From Hyphomicrobiales bacterium (GTDB taxonomy: Bacteria > Pseudomonadota > Alphaproteobacteria > Rhizobiales > Xanthobacteraceae): a DNA stretch of 36,941 bases. The first letter of the stretch is position 1. Each line of letters opens with the position of its first letter. The translations under genes and the position numbers were made by a program. The notes beneath the pieces were generated by a model, which saw only the letters and a list, made by a program, of their open reading frames with translations, was not told the DNA's origin and ran no database searches. Shown here piece by piece: positions 14,078 to 25,044 of the stretch. The DNA is taken from positions 1 through 36,941 of the forward strand of contig DAHUXA010000018.1 in NCBI GenBank assembly GCA_027307405.1. The letters run 5' to 3'.

Positions 14078-15325
14078 TCAGGCCGGCGCCATTGCGAGGC
14101 GCGCGACCGGCTTCTCGACGATGGGCAGGTTGATCACGGCCGAAAGCACGCCGAACAGCACCGATAACCACCAGACCACGTCGTATGAGCCGGTGCGCTC
14201 GAATGCGAGGCCGCCAATCAGCACGCCCAGAAAACCGCCGACCTGATGGCTGAAGAAGGCAAAGCCAAACAACATGGCCAGCCAGCGGGTACCGAACATC
14301 ACAGCAACGAGTGCCGACGTCGGGGGAACTGTCGATAGCCACATGAGGCCAGTGATGGCGCCGAAAACCAGTGTCGCCACAGGGCTCGCCGGTAGCGTGA
14401 TAAACGCGACGATCGCTGCCGCCCGAATGAAGTAGATGATCGAGAGCAGATAACGCTTCGGCATGCGATTGCTGAGCCAGCCCGAACCCAAAGAACCGAC
14501 GATGTTGAATATGCCGATAACCGCAAGCGTCCAGCCGCCGATCTCCGCCGATAAGCCACGATCGATCAGATAGGAAGGCAGATGCACCGTGATGAACGCC
14601 AGTTGAAAGCCGCACGTGAAGAAGCCGAGCACCAGCAAGACATAACTGCGATGGCCGAATGCTTCCGCGAATGCCTGTCGTGCCGATTGCGTTGGTTTGC
14701 CACCCGCAACAGGTCCTTTAAGCGAGGCGGGCGTTGCGAGGGCGAGCGACAGCGGCAGAATCAGCAGCGTGACGCCACCGAAAATCAGCAACGTTTCCTG
14801 CCATCCGGTCTTATCCATCAGCGCGACGGCGATCGGCGAATAAAGGAACTGCCCGAAAGAGCCGGCCGCAGTGCCTGCACCGAACGCAAGCGACCGCCAT
14901 TTTTCCGGCAGCAATTTGCCAAACGCGCCGAGCACGATGTTGAACGAGCAGCCGGACAGGCCGAGACCGATGAGCACGCCAGCGGACAGATCAAGCGCTT
15001 CGGGAGTCGTTGACTGTGCCATGATCACGAGACCGAGCGCATAGAAGATGGCGCCGACACAGAGCACGCGGTTGGTGCCGAAGCGATCGGCTATCGCACC
15101 GGCGAAAGGCTGACCGATACCCCACAACAGATTCTGGATGGCAACAGCGAACGCAAAGACGTCGCGCCCCCAATGATTCGTCTGCGACAAGGGTGTCAGG
15201 AAAAAGCCCAGCGAAGACCGCGGGCCGAAGCTGATCATCGCGATCAGGCAACCGCAGGCAACTACCACGGCTGGCGTGCGCCATCCGACGGATGTCGACC
15301 TTTCAGTCGTCGCTTGTATGGACAT
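14078..15325 (-). CDS. MFS transporter (12 membrane segments, monocarboxylate-like)
   Basis: 415-residue major-facilitator permease with about 12 membrane segments and a cytoplasmic loop near the middle (GPVAGGKPTQSARQAFAEAFG). The cytoplasmic loop 2-3 motif is GAIADRFGTNRV, fitting MFS motif A. Overall it resembles the oxalate/formate-type and monocarboxylate-like subgroup; the substrate is not clear. It starts at the ATG at 15325 and is followed on the same strand after 63 bases by the AcuI-type reductase, so a carboxylic acid or its ester may be imported and processed. That link is inference. Confidence 0.88.
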   Translation of the reverse strand: MSIQATTERSTSVGWRTPAVVVACGCLIAMISFGPRSSLGFFLTPLSQTNHWGRDVFAFAVAIQNLLWGIGQPFAGAIADRFGTNRVLCVGAIFYALGLVIMAQSTTPEALDLSAGVLIGLGLSGCSFNIVLGAFGKLLPEKWRSLAFGAGTAAGSFGQFLYSPIAVALMDKTGWQETLLIFGGVTLLILPLSLALATPASLKGPVAGGKPTQSARQAFAEAFGHRSYVLLVLGFFTCGFQLAFITVHLPSYLIDRGLSAEIGGWTLAVIGIFNIVGSLGSGWLSNRMPKRYLLSIIYFIRAAAIVAFITLPASPVATLVFGAITGLMWLSTVPPTSALVAVMFGTRWLAMLFGFAFFSHQVGGFLGVLIGGLAFERTGSYDVVWWLSVLFGVLSAVINLPIVEKPVARLAMAPA

Positions 15326-15440
15326 TCAGGAACTCTCCGGCGCAAACGAGCGCGAAACATATAGGCTCAGAGGAGACCCGGCCCAAACGAATATTCGTGA
15401 TCCCGCGCATTTGCGCCACGCATGGCTCGGAGCCACGTCG

Positions 15441-16892
15441 CTATTTACGTGCGCTCTGCCGAAGTGACGCTTGCCCTTCCTCTGACCTAAGCCATTCAAG
15501 GCTATGGCTTACGGGCCCTTTTGCTTCCTCGGCAGCAGCCTCTTTCTCGGTTGCGGCCGCATCGCCCCAGGTCGGTTCATCTTCGCCGTCGCCCCATGCG
15601 CGTGGGCGATAGAAGGTATGCACACCGAGTTTGTAAACTTTCTTCATCTCATTAACCCAGTCGGGGTGCACCCAGTAGGCGTGATAGTGAGTCGATTTTG
15701 ACACCTCCGGCATCCACAATTTGCCGTCGAGCATGTCGCGGGAAATTCGCTTGGCTCGCTCCCAGGCATCAGGTTCCGTGACGATGTCAGGGATGCCGTC
15801 GCAGGCGAAAGTAAACTGGCAGGCCAGATGCCGATGCGCATTCTGGTAGACGACACCACAGACGTCGTTCGGATAGAACGGCGAGAAAACGCGGTTCATC
15901 ACGACTTGCGCAACGGCGATTTGTCCGCGGACCGATTCACCGCGCGCTTCGAAATATACCGCATTAGCGAGACATTTTTCGGCCTTGGCACGGGCTGCGC
16001 CAGCGAGCGCCAATCGTTCCGCGGGCGATCGAGGCCGTTGATCGACGCCGGTGACTTCACCTTTGCTGGCGACACTTTCACCACCCTTGGCGTCGCCATC
16101 CGGCGAAGGCGCAAGTGCTGACTGTTTGATATCCGGGTCGCCATGCGAGGCCAGCACGACTGGCGCTTCACCCGGTGCCCAAGGCGCGATCGGCTCCCGG
16201 CCACCCGCCATCGAATCAATTCCAAAGAAAAGCTGCGCCGCCTCCTTGCCGGTGGCATTCCGGGGCGCGGTGGGCGTCAGATTGGCTGGCGGAATATCGG
16301 CATAAGGCAAATCGACATCGGGCGTCGTCGTCTTTTCGTCCGGAGCGGTTACGAATTCGTACTGCGAGTAAGGGTTGAAGCGCCCGGCACCTTCGCTCTT
16401 CTTCAACGACGCATCGACTTCTGTCTCCGGCACCGGCTCGATTGCGACCACGGGCGGCAAAGGTGGCAAGGGTTCGCGCGGCCGCGAGACCAGTGAGTCG
16501 CCCTTTGCCTTGCGGTTGGCTTTTGGAAACTGCAGCGGGGCCGTTTCGTCGCCAAGCGGCTGCTTGCCGATCGAACCGGTGATGTCTGTCGGGTCGAAGT
16601 TGGCGAGTGCATAGATCGGCGGATGCGGAATTGCGGTACCGACCGGGCGCGGCAGGCTGAACATGGCGGCATGGATTGTGCCGAAAGGCGATGCGATCAG
16701 ATGTTGTTGCCAGCGCTTGGCAACGCCGGGCTGACGCGCGAGCAAGGCGCCGAGATCCTGAAATGCGATCCTCTCGGAGGGCGCCGCAAGCAGTACTGCG
16801 CCAATAGCAATCGACGCGGCTCCCCTTCGCCGCCGACGCCCAAGCGACACTGCTCCCCGTTCGCTCAACGCGACACCACAACGTCCTGCCAC
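15441..16892 (-). CDS. Cell wall hydrolase, SleB domain
   Basis: Large peptidoglycan hydrolase related to spore-cortex lytic SleB, used in alphaproteobacteria for wall remodelling. An Arg-rich N-terminus followed by a hydrophobic stretch (about residues 20-40) is a signal or anchor. The middle (residues about 90-300) is proline-rich and low-complexity. The SleB domain begins at CLANAVYFEARGES, with the catalytic Glu in YFEARGE, and continues with QVVMNRV and CQFTFACDG. The start is uncertain: GTG at 16892 is used, but TTG at 16916 or GTG at 16850 are possible. Divergent from the chemoreceptor gene. Confidence 0.88.
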   Translation of the reverse strand: MAGRCGVALSERGAVSLGRRRRRGAASIAIGAVLLAAPSERIAFQDLGALLARQPGVAKRWQQHLIASPFGTIHAAMFSLPRPVGTAIPHPPIYALANFDPTDITGSIGKQPLGDETAPLQFPKANRKAKGDSLVSRPREPLPPLPPVVAIEPVPETEVDASLKKSEGAGRFNPYSQYEFVTAPDEKTTTPDVDLPYADIPPANLTPTAPRNATGKEAAQLFFGIDSMAGGREPIAPWAPGEAPVVLASHGDPDIKQSALAPSPDGDAKGGESVASKGEVTGVDQRPRSPAERLALAGAARAKAEKCLANAVYFEARGESVRGQIAVAQVVMNRVFSPFYPNDVCGVVYQNAHRHLACQFTFACDGIPDIVTEPDAWERAKRISRDMLDGKLWMPEVSKSTHYHAYWVHPDWVNEMKKVYKLGVHTFYRPRAWGDGEDEPTWGDAAATEKEAAAEEAKGPVSHSLEWLRSEEGQASLRQSARK

Positions 16893-16947
16893 CGCCCCGC
16901 CGCCGGGTGGCGACAACGCGACAGATTTTTTATGGTCCGATTAACCT

Positions 16948-16968
16948 TGCGAAGGTGTCAACTTCGCA
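16948..16968. repeat. Inverted repeat between sleB-type and chemoreceptor genes
   Basis: TGCGAAG and CTTCGCA are separated by 7 bases in the shared promoter region. The stem could be a regulatory site for one of the divergent genes. No T-run follows. Confidence 0.35.
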
Positions 16969-17134
16969 GCGCGGCGGGCGGAACTCGCATGCGCCAATCT
17001 CGCTCCACGATACGAGCGGGATACCAGCGAGCCGATAAATCCGTTCATTTCCACGGCAAGGAATGGGAAATAAAAATTAACTATATCGCAATCGCTACTG
17101 CACAATATTGCGGCCATATTTTTTACGGGCCGGC

Positions 17135-18487
17135 ATGTTCGCTTTAATCCTGCCATCGACTTTTTCGAGTCAAACCACGCTGGTTGCGGGTGCATGTTTT
17201 GCAATTCTCGCCGTGGTCTGCGTTCTCTATCGTCGTCTGTACGAGCAAAATCGCCGCCTCTCCACCGCGCTCAACAACATGTCGCAGGGGTTGAACATGT
17301 TTGACGCGCAGGGCCGCATTATCTTGCTCAATACGCGCTACCTGCAGATGTACAAGCTGTCGCCCGAAGTCGTTAAACCAGGCTGCACACTCAAGCGCCT
17401 GATCCAGTATCGCAAGGAGACCGGGTTGTTCTCCGGCGACGTGGACAGCTATGTGCAAAACATTCTCGAGGGAATGTCCCGGGGCAAGAGTCAGGAACAT
17501 TATGTCAAGGCGAGCGACGGCCGTATCGTGCTCGCCAAGAACGAGCCGTTGCCAGGCGGCGGTTGGGTCTCCACTCACGAAGACGTCACCGAGCAACGCC
17601 ACGCGGAAGCGGAACGCGCCGCAATTCGCGAGCAGGAGCAGCGGCGCGCCGCGATCGATTCCGCCATTGCATCGTTTCGTCCGACCGTCGAGAGCCTGCT
17701 GTCAAGTGTGAGCGCCAGCGCTGCGGCGATGCGGTCGACCGCCGGCGCGCTCTTCGGTTCCTCCGAACACACGTCACAGCGCGCCGAGAGCGCGGTGCAA
17801 GCCTTCAATGAAGCATCGGCCAATGTGGAAACGGCAGCAGTTGCCGCCGATGAGTTGTCGCGTTCCATCAGCGAGATTAGCCGTCAGCTCACCCTCACTA
17901 ACAACGTTGTGGGACTCGCCACCAACGAAGCGCGATCCACCGATAGCGAGATCGGCGGCTTGGCGGATGGCGCTCAAAAAATCGGCGATGTGGTCAAATT
18001 GATCCGTAGCATCGCAGGTCAGACAAACCTGCTGGCTCTCAACGCCACGATCGAGGCTGCACGCGCCGGCGAAGCCGGCAAGGGTTTCGCAGTCGTCGCG
18101 TCTGAGGTCAAATCACTGGCCGTGCAGACGGCAAAAGCAACCGAGGACATCGCCAATCATATCCTCGCGGTGCAGAATTCGACCGTTGCTGCGGTGGAAG
18201 CCATCCGGCAGATCGCCGCGCGAATGCGCGAAATCAATGAAAATACTTCCGCCGTGGCGGCGTCGGTCGAGCAGCAAAATTCGGCGACCAGCGAGATTTC
18301 CCGCAATGTCGCCAGCGCGGCCGAGGGAACGGGGCACGTGGTGTCAGTGCTCGGTGACGTCGCCGGCGCCGCAACACAGACGCGCTCCTCGGCGGAAGTC
18401 GTGCGCGATGCTTCCGAAGCGGTGGAGCATGCTGTCGCCGACCTGCGGCTCGAGGTCGAAGACTTCCTCGGCAAAGTAGCGGTCTAG
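17135..18487 (+). CDS. Methyl-accepting chemotaxis protein with PAS domain, single N-terminal membrane segment
   Basis: 450-residue chemoreceptor or related signalling protein. Residues about 10-30 form one membrane helix ([18 protein letters not shown]). A PAS domain follows (about residues 45-140; [13 protein letters not shown] and [14 protein letters not shown]), then an MCP signalling domain of about 250 residues with the conserved hairpin tip [20 protein letters not shown]. No periplasmic sensor or HAMP domain is seen, so it probably senses from the cytoplasm, for example redox or energy state. The ATG at 17135 is chosen over a TTG at 17108. It ends one base before the convergent ppdK stop. 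No other chemotaxis gene is near. Confidence 0.9.
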   Translation: MFALILPSTFSSQTTLVAGACFAILAVVCVLYRRLYEQNRRLSTALNNMSQGLNMFDAQGRIILLNTRYLQMYKLSPEVVKPGCTLKRLIQYRKETGLFSGDVDSYVQNILEGMSRGKSQEHYVKASDGRIVLAKNEPLPGGGWVSTHEDVTEQRHAEAERAAIREQEQRRAAIDSAIASFRPTVESLLSSVSASAAAMRSTAGALFGSSEHTSQRAESAVQAFNEASANVETAAVAADELSRSISEISRQLTLTNNVVGLATNEARSTDSEIGGLADGAQKIGDVVKLIRSIAGQTNLLALNATIEAARAGEAGKGFAVVASEVKSLAVQTAKATEDIANHILAVQNSTVAAVEAIRQIAARMREINENTSAVAASVEQQNSATSEISRNVASAAEGTGHVVSVLGDVAGAATQTRSSAEVVRDASEAVEHAVADLRLEVEDFLGKVAV

Positions 18488-18488
18488 C

Positions 18489-21266
18489 CTACGCCTGGCT
18501 TGATGCGGCTTTTCCCAGTGCGGCTTGAGCAGCGGCAAGACGGGCGATCGGCACGCGAAACGGCGAGCAGGACACATAGTCAAGCTTGGCCTCGTGACAG
18601 AAAGCGACCGAGGCCGGATCGCCGCCATGTTCTCCGCAGATTCCGACTTTCAGCTTAGGCCGAACCTTGCGACCACGTTCGACACCAATCTTCACCAATT
18701 CGCCGACGCCTTGCTGATCGATCGTTACGAATGGATCGGCAGAGAGGATACCGCGCGCGGTGTAGATACCGAGGAAGCTCGCCGCATCGTCACGAGAAAT
18801 GCCGAAGGTGGTTTGTGTCAGGTCGTTAGTGCCGAATGAGAAGAATTCGGCGCTTTGCGCAATTTCGCCCGCCATCAAGGAGGCGCGCGGCAGCTCGATC
18901 ATCGTACCGACCTGGTAGTCGACTTTGACGCCTTTCTCCTTTGAGACCGCCTGCGCCATCGCGTCGATGCGTGCCTTGACCAGATCGAGCTCGGCTTTGC
19001 TGGCGATCAACGGCACCATGACTTCCGGCACCACCGGCTTGCCGGTGCGCTTGGCGGCCTCAACCGCCGCCTCGAAAATGGCGCGCGCCTGCATTTCGGC
19101 GATCTCCGGATAGGCAATGGCGATGCGGCAGCCGCGGAATCCCAACATCGGATTGAATTCCGATAGCTCACTCGCCCGCGCCGCAAGTTTTTTCGGGTCG
19201 GCACGCATAGCGGCGGCGACCTCGGCGATCTCTTCCTCGCCGTGCGGCAGGAACTCGTGCAACGGCGGATCCAGGAGGCGAATTGTCACGGGCCGTCCGG
19301 CCATGATCTCAAACAACTCCACAAAGTCGGCCCGTTGCATGGGTAGAAGCTTTGCGATCGCCGACCGGCGCGACTTCTCGTCATCGGCGAGAATCATTTC
19401 CCGGACCGCCTGGATGCGTCCCTCCTCGAAGAACATGTGCTCGGTGCGGCAAAGCCCGATGCCTTCGGCGCCGAAACGGACCGCGGCCTTCGCATCGGTC
19501 GGTGTGTCGGCATTGGCGCGCACGCCAAGGCGGCGCACCTTGTCGGCCCAACCAATCAAAGTCGAGAATTCGCCGGATAGCTGCGGCTCAATCATATCGA
19601 CCTTGCCGGCCAACACCTGGCCGGTTGAGCCGTCAACGGTAATGTAATCGCCTTTTTTGAAGGTCTGACCGCCGGCCGTCATGGTACCCGCCACGTAGTC
19701 GACGCGCAGCGAGCCAGCGCCGGAAACGCAAGGCTTGCCCATGCCACGCGCGACTACAGCGGCGTGAGATGTCATGCCCCCGCGGGTGGTGAGGATGCCT
19801 TCGGCCGCGTGCATACCGTGAATGTCCTCGGGTGAGGTCTCCACGCGCACCAGGACAACCTTTTTTCCATCAGATTTGAGTTGCGCTGCTTCATCAGGCG
19901 AAAAAACAATCTCGCCACTCGCAGCGCCCGGCGAAGCCGGCAGCCCCGTGGCGATGACGCGCCGATGTGCGCGCGGATCGATGGTCGGATGCAGCAATTG
20001 ATCGAGACTCAACGGGTCAACGCGCAGGACCGCATCACTCTTTGAAATCAGCCCCTCGTTGGCGAGCTCGACGGCGATGCGCAAGGCTGCCTTTGCCGTG
20101 CGCTTGCCTGAGCGCGTCTGCAACATCCACAACTTGCCCTGTTCCACCGTGAATTCAAGATCCTGCATGTCACGGTAGTGACGTTCGAGAGCGTTGTAGA
20201 TGCGTTTGAGCTCGCCATAAGCCTTGGGCAACGTGTATTCCATTGACGGTTTGTCGGAGCCGGCTTCCTTGCGCGCGGCCTCGCTGATTTCCTGCGGCGT
20301 GCGGATACCGGCGACGACATCTTCGCCTTGCGCGTTGATCAGAAATTCACCGTAAAGTTTCTTCTCACCGGTTGACGGATTACGCGTGAAGGCAACGCCG
20401 GTTGCAGAAGTGTCTCCCATATTGCCGAACACCATCGCTTGAACATTCACCGCCGTGCCCCAGCTCTCCGGAATGTTGTGCAGCCTGCGATAGGTAATGG
20501 CGCGCTGGTTCATCCAAGAACCGAACACAGCTCCGATCGCACCCCAAAGCTGCTTATGCGGGTTCTGCGGAAATTCCTGGCCCAGCTCGTCCTTTACGCG
20601 CTTCTTGTAGCGCACCACCAGCTCGGCCCAATCGTCGGCAGAAAGGTCAGTATCGAGGCTGTAGCCCTGCCGTTCCTTGTGATGGTCGAGCAATTCTTCA
20701 AAATGTTCATGTCCGACACCAAGCACCACATCCGAATACATGGTGATAAAGCGACGATAGCTGTCAAAAGCAAAGCGCCGATCGCCGGACTTCTTCGCAA
20801 GTGCTTCAACAGTCTGATCGTTGAGACCAAGGTTGAGCACGGTGTCCATCATGCCCGGCATCGACGCGCGCGCTCCCGATCGCACCGAAACCAGCAACGG
20901 ATTCGACTTGTCGCCGAAAGTCTTGCCGGTGATGCGGCCGACCTGGGCGAGCGCCTTTTCCACCTGAGCGCGCAGTTCCTTCGGGTATTCCTTGTTGTGC
21001 CTGTAGTAATACGTGCAGACATCGGTGGTGATTGTGAAACCAGGCGGGACCGGGAGCCCTAAATTGGCCATTTCGGCAAGCCCGGCGCCCTTGCCGCCCA
21101 GAAGGTTACGCATCGAGGCCTTCCCCTCCGCGCGGCCACCGCCGAAGGCGTAGACCCATCTGCCCTTGGATTGGCCGGCAGCCGCCTTCCGTTTGGGCCG
21201 GGATGGCTTGCGCACGACACGTTTCTTGCTCTTTTTGCTGGCGTGCGAACGTTTTCGTTTGGCCAT
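18489..21266 (-). CDS. ppdK: Pyruvate, phosphate dikinase
   Basis: 925-residue PPDK interconverts pyruvate plus ATP plus phosphate and PEP plus AMP plus PPi, supporting gluconeogenesis. The ATP-grasp domain starts at GGKGAGLAEM; the phosphohistidine loop is GGMTSHAAVVARGMGKPCVSG, and the PEP-binding domain carries GIGLCRTEHMFFE and GICGEHGGDPASV. The first 36 residues are an unusual Lys/Arg-rich extension before the normal N-terminus GRWVYAFGGG; the in-frame ATG at 21266 lacks a good Shine-Dalgarno site, so the extension needs confirmation. The neighbour upstream encodes a DUF3096 protein and glyS. Confidence 0.95.
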   Translation of the reverse strand: MAKRKRSHASKKSKKRVVRKPSRPKRKAAAGQSKGRWVYAFGGGRAEGKASMRNLLGGKGAGLAEMANLGLPVPPGFTITTDVCTYYYRHNKEYPKELRAQVEKALAQVGRITGKTFGDKSNPLLVSVRSGARASMPGMMDTVLNLGLNDQTVEALAKKSGDRRFAFDSYRRFITMYSDVVLGVGHEHFEELLDHHKERQGYSLDTDLSADDWAELVVRYKKRVKDELGQEFPQNPHKQLWGAIGAVFGSWMNQRAITYRRLHNIPESWGTAVNVQAMVFGNMGDTSATGVAFTRNPSTGEKKLYGEFLINAQGEDVVAGIRTPQEISEAARKEAGSDKPSMEYTLPKAYGELKRIYNALERHYRDMQDLEFTVEQGKLWMLQTRSGKRTAKAALRIAVELANEGLISKSDAVLRVDPLSLDQLLHPTIDPRAHRRVIATGLPASPGAASGEIVFSPDEAAQLKSDGKKVVLVRVETSPEDIHGMHAAEGILTTRGGMTSHAAVVARGMGKPCVSGAGSLRVDYVAGTMTAGGQTFKKGDYITVDGSTGQVLAGKVDMIEPQLSGEFSTLIGWADKVRRLGVRANADTPTDAKAAVRFGAEGIGLCRTEHMFFEEGRIQAVREMILADDEKSRRSAIAKLLPMQRADFVELFEIMAGRPVTIRLLDPPLHEFLPHGEEEIAEVAAAMRADPKKLAARASELSEFNPMLGFRGCRIAIAYPEIAEMQARAIFEAAVEAAKRTGKPVVPEVMVPLIASKAELDLVKARIDAMAQAVSKEKGVKVDYQVGTMIELPRASLMAGEIAQSAEFFSFGTNDLTQTTFGISRDDAASFLGIYTARGILSADPFVTIDQQGVGELVKIGVERGRKVRPKLKVGICGEHGGDPASVAFCHEAKLDYVSCSPFRVPIARLAAAQAALGKAASSQA

Positions 21267-21342
21267 AGGTCAAAGCAGTATTGGTGGGACGACGGCCCTT
21301 AAAAGCACCGTCGAATAGCCCGGCGCAAGCCCTGAATTCCGA

Positions 21343-21486
21343 TCAGCGGAAGAGCCCGAGACCCAGGATCCCGACGATGATCAGATAGATGGCGACGATG
21401 AAATTAAGCAGGCGCGGCATGATCAGAATAAGAATGCCGGCGAGGAGCGCGATGATGGGCTGCAAATGCGCGATACTGATGGTCAT
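21343..21486 (-). CDS. DUF3096 small membrane protein (47 aa)
   Basis: Short protein too small for ordinary gene callers. Read on the minus strand it begins MTISIAHLQPIIALLAGILI, and continues through two hydrophobic stretches to end at LGLGLFR. The sequence (LQPIIALLAGILILIMPRLL, then a second helix FIVAIYLIIVGILG) matches the DUF3096 family of small bacterial membrane proteins. GGGGAC precedes the ATG by 7 bases. It lies between ppdK and glyS on the same strand. No function is known for the family. Confidence 0.85.
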   Translation of the reverse strand: MTISIAHLQPIIALLAGILILIMPRLLNFIVAIYLIIVGILGLGLFR

Positions 21487-21592
21487 GATGTAGTCCCCAA
21501 TTGGCAGGCAATGGAATTGAAACGACGAGACCGCCGCGCGGTTCCACCTATTCTCATAAGCAAGAGTTCACGAAGCGCCAGGCCGCGACCGG

Positions 21593-23839
21593 TTATCCTT
21601 CGATCTTCGAGAAATCCGCAACGGCGCGCGTTGCCTCACGGATCTCGTTGAGCAGTTTGAGCCGGTTCTCCCTCAACGCCATGTCATCGACATTGACGGT
21701 GACCTTGTCGAAAAAGGCATCCACGCGCGGCCGAAGCTTAGCCATGGCGCGCATGGCCGCGGCGAAATCCTCCTTGCCGACCGCAGCAGACGCGTCTTTC
21801 TTGGCGACGTCGATTGCCTCAGCAAGCGCCTTCTCTTCGGGCAATTGATAGCGCTTCGCGTCCGGTGCGCCCGTATATTCACGCTTGTCCTTCTTTTCTT
21901 CGATGCGAATGATATTGGTCGCCCGCTTGTAGCCAGCAAGCAGGTTCTTGCCATCGTCGCTGTCGAGGAATTTTCCAAGCGCTTCAACGCGACGCACGAT
22001 CATCAACAAATCATCCTGGCCGGACAGCGAAAACACAGCATCGACCAGGTCGTGCCGCGCACCTTTTTCGCGAAGTTGAACTTTCAGACGATCGGCGAAG
22101 AAGGTGATCAGATCGTGGGTCTGCTGCAGATACGTATGCGCCTGGACGAGCAGCGGCTTTGCGACTTGCTTGGCTTTCTCGGAAACGAGCACCTCCAGTT
22201 TGACGGCCAGCTCAATGTCGCTCGCGCTGATCTTGGCGATCTGTTCATTCAGCGGGTGCAGCATCGTTATGGCACTGGCGAGAGCTTCATCACGCGCGAC
22301 AGCACCAAAATGCCGCCACAACAGGGCACGCAGGGGCAACCGCAATTCGTTTTCGGTGACGATGCGAATAATGCCGAGTGCTGCTCGCCTCAGAGCATAA
22401 GGATCCTTCGAACCCGTGGGCTTTTCGTTGATCGCCCAGAAGCCCACCAGCGTATCGACCTTGTCGGCGAGAGCTACAGCGATCGCCACCGGATCGCCCG
22501 GCACGAGATCGTCGGGCCCTTTTGGTTTGTAGTGGTCTTCAATTGCGTGTGCGACCGCCTCATCTTCGCCCTGCGCCTCGGCATAGTAACGGCCCATCAG
22601 GCCCTGCAGATCAGGAAACTCCCCAACCACTTCAGTCAGAAGGTCGGCCTTGCACAGTGCCGCGGCCCGCTCGGCTTGCACAGCTTTGGCCTTCACGCTC
22701 GGCGCAATCTGGACGGCGAGTGCCGCAATGCGCGCGATGCGCTCGGCCTGAGTGCCTAGCTTCTCGTGAAAGACGATCTGCTCAAATTTCGGCAACCGGT
22801 CTTCCAGACGCGTCTTCAGATCAGTCTCATAGAAGAACTTTGCGTCAGACAGCCGCGCGCGGATCACGCGTTCGTTGCCGGCGACAATTGCCTTGCCACC
22901 ATCGGTAGCCTCTTCATTGGCGACCAGAATGAATTTATTGACCAGCTTCGCCGTCTGAGGGTCGCGCAGCACGAAGCATTTCTGGTTGTTGCGGATAGTA
23001 GCGCGGATCACCTCGCCCGGGATCGACAGGAACGCCTGATCGAAAGTCCCCATCAGCGTCACCGGCCACTCGACGAGACCGGCAACCTCAGCGAGCAGCC
23101 CGTCGTCTTCGACAAGTTCGTAGCCTTGCGCAAAGGCAAGGTTCTTGGCGTCGGTGAGGATGATGTTGGCGCGGCGCGCCGGATCGAGAACCACGTTGGC
23201 TTTTTCGAGCTTTTCGACGTAGTCATTGAAGCGTCGCACCTTGAACGGCATAGGCGCCATGAAACGGTGCCCGCGCGTTTCGTCGCCGCCTTTGATGCCG
23301 TCAATATCGAGCGGCACGACAGCCGGCTCTTCGGTTTCAGGGCCAAAGGTGGCGACGATGGAGTGCAACGGGCGCACCCACGACAAGGCGCCCGGTTTCG
23401 CAGAACGCGCGCCCCAGCGCATCGACTTCGGCCACGGGAAAGTTGCGATGGTAGCGTGCAAAACGTCTTTGATGACGTCTATAGCGTCCCGCCCCGGCCT
23501 GTCGATGACGGCAATGTAGAAATCGCCCCTTTTGTCAGGCTGCACTTTGGCTTCGCTGATCGATTTCAAGCCGGCGGCCTTCAGAAAGCCGGCGATGGCA
23601 TTGTCGGGCGCGCCGACACGCGGGCCTTTCTTTTCTTCCTTTATATCGGACTGCTTCGCGGGTAGCCCGTGAACTGTCAGCGCAAGCCGTCGCGGGGTGG
23701 CAAATGCGCTTGCTCCGTCGTACGTCAGTCCCTCTGCCACTAGCCGGTCCGTGACCAACTTACGCAGATCCTCAGCCGCGCGGGCCTGCATGCGCGCAGG
23801 GATTTCCTCGGACAGGAATTCAAGCAGGAGATCAGGCAT
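21593..23839 (-). CDS. glyS: Glycine-tRNA ligase beta subunit
   Basis: Beta chain (748 residues) of the alpha2-beta2 class II glycyl-tRNA synthetase; it holds the tRNA-binding parts and the anticodon-binding region. The N-terminal [18 protein letters not shown] is characteristic, and conserved blocks such as RNNQKCFVL and KLGTQAERI are present. The length is typical. It follows glyQ after 90 bases on the same strand, the usual arrangement. No T-box leader was seen, as expected outside Firmicutes. Confidence 0.97.
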   Translation of the reverse strand: MPDLLLEFLSEEIPARMQARAAEDLRKLVTDRLVAEGLTYDGASAFATPRRLALTVHGLPAKQSDIKEEKKGPRVGAPDNAIAGFLKAAGLKSISEAKVQPDKRGDFYIAVIDRPGRDAIDVIKDVLHATIATFPWPKSMRWGARSAKPGALSWVRPLHSIVATFGPETEEPAVVPLDIDGIKGGDETRGHRFMAPMPFKVRRFNDYVEKLEKANVVLDPARRANIILTDAKNLAFAQGYELVEDDGLLAEVAGLVEWPVTLMGTFDQAFLSIPGEVIRATIRNNQKCFVLRDPQTAKLVNKFILVANEEATDGGKAIVAGNERVIRARLSDAKFFYETDLKTRLEDRLPKFEQIVFHEKLGTQAERIARIAALAVQIAPSVKAKAVQAERAAALCKADLLTEVVGEFPDLQGLMGRYYAEAQGEDEAVAHAIEDHYKPKGPDDLVPGDPVAIAVALADKVDTLVGFWAINEKPTGSKDPYALRRAALGIIRIVTENELRLPLRALLWRHFGAVARDEALASAITMLHPLNEQIAKISASDIELAVKLEVLVSEKAKQVAKPLLVQAHTYLQQTHDLITFFADRLKVQLREKGARHDLVDAVFSLSGQDDLLMIVRRVEALGKFLDSDDGKNLLAGYKRATNIIRIEEKKDKREYTGAPDAKRYQLPEEKALAEAIDVAKKDASAAVGKEDFAAAMRAMAKLRPRVDAFFDKVTVNVDDMALRENRLKLLNEIREATRAVADFSKIEG

Positions 23840-23929
23840 CGCGGACTCTGGGGACCGGAAACCCGGCCGGACTAGCAGGGCAAGCGCGAATTGTCACGTT
23901 GCGCGGAGTGGACAGCAGCGACAGCTCGC

Positions 23930-24889
23930 TTACCCTGCTCCCCCGCCTTCTGTCGCAAGCCACGCTTCGCCGCATGCTTTGGCCAATTCGCGCACGCGCA
24001 AAATATAACTCTGCCGCTCGGTGACAGAGATCACGCCGCGCGCATCCAAAAGATTGAATACGTGGCTTGCCTTGATGCACTGGTCATAAGCCGGCAGCGC
24101 CATCAGGTGCCGTTCCTTCTTGCCGTTCGCCCAACCGGCGGCGAGATATTTCTGGCAGGCCGCTTCCGCCATCTTGAATTGCTCGAACAGCATCGCCGTG
24201 TCCGAAAATTCGAAATTGTGCCGGGAATATTCCTGCTCCGCTTGCAGGAAGACCTGACCATACGTGACTTTCTTTTCGTCAGTGCGGCCGTTGAAATTAA
24301 GGTCAAAGACATTGTCGACACCCTGCACATACATCGCCAGGCGCTCGAGCCCATAGGTGAGTTCGCCGGCAACAGGGGCGCACTCAAAACCGGCGACCTG
24401 CTGGAAATAAGTAAACTGGGAAACTTCCATACCGTCGCACCAACATTCCCAGCCCAGCCCCCAAGCGCCCAGCGTCGGACTTTCCCAGTCGTCTTCGACA
24501 AAACGGATGTCGTGAATCTTGGGGTCGATGCCGATTGCCTTGAGCGAATTGAGATAGAGATCCTGAATGTCCGGTGGAGACGGCTTCAGGATTACTTGAA
24601 ATTGGTAGTAGTGCTGCAACCGGTTGGGGTTCTCGCCATAGCGGCCATCCTTTGGCCGGCGCGAGGGCTGCACATAGGCGGCATTCCAAGGCTTCGGTCC
24701 GAGCGCGCGCAGCGTGGTTGCAGGATGGAAAGTCCCCGCCCCCACTTCCATGTCGTAAGGCTGCAGTAGGACGCAGCCCAAATTTGCCCAGTATTGCTGC
24801 AACGCAAGGATCAGTCCCTGGAATGACCGTGACGGGTCCAGGTTGCCTTGATGCGCGTTGTCGCTGGCGCGAAGTCTGGCTTCAGCCAT
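23930..24889 (-). CDS. glyQ: Glycine-tRNA ligase alpha subunit
   Basis: Catalytic alpha chain (319 residues) that activates glycine with ATP and, with GlyS, charges tRNA-Gly. The segments [38 protein letters not shown], and [20 protein letters not shown] are highly conserved in the family. The N-terminus has about 20 residues ([19 protein letters not shown]) before the conserved region; an internal start is not supported. It begins the glyQS pair. Confidence 0.97.
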   Translation of the reverse strand: MAEARLRASDNAHQGNLDPSRSFQGLILALQQYWANLGCVLLQPYDMEVGAGTFHPATTLRALGPKPWNAAYVQPSRRPKDGRYGENPNRLQHYYQFQVILKPSPPDIQDLYLNSLKAIGIDPKIHDIRFVEDDWESPTLGAWGLGWECWCDGMEVSQFTYFQQVAGFECAPVAGELTYGLERLAMYVQGVDNVFDLNFNGRTDEKKVTYGQVFLQAEQEYSRHNFEFSDTAMLFEQFKMAEAACQKYLAAGWANGKKERHLMALPAYDQCIKASHVFNLLDARGVISVTERQSYILRVRELAKACGEAWLATEGGGAG

Positions 24890-25044
24890 TCGGATAGATA
24901 CTGATTCTTAAGCACAGGAATAGATTCGACCCTAGAGGCGGCCCCAAAGAGGGTCAAGTCGAGGTGTATTTACGCGTTGTTGAACGGCCGCTGATACCCA
25001 CGCAAGCCGACAAAGAAAAACATAGTCGCGTTGGGGAAATACCA

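Noticed and set aside
21845-23665. Long open frames on the strand opposite glyS
   Set aside because: They are antisense to a highly conserved gene and give low-quality, family-free sequences, a frequent result of high-GC codon bias.
23891-24769. 292-codon open frame opposite glyQ
   Set aside because: It lies antisense to the conserved glycyl-tRNA synthetase alpha gene and has no recognisable domains.
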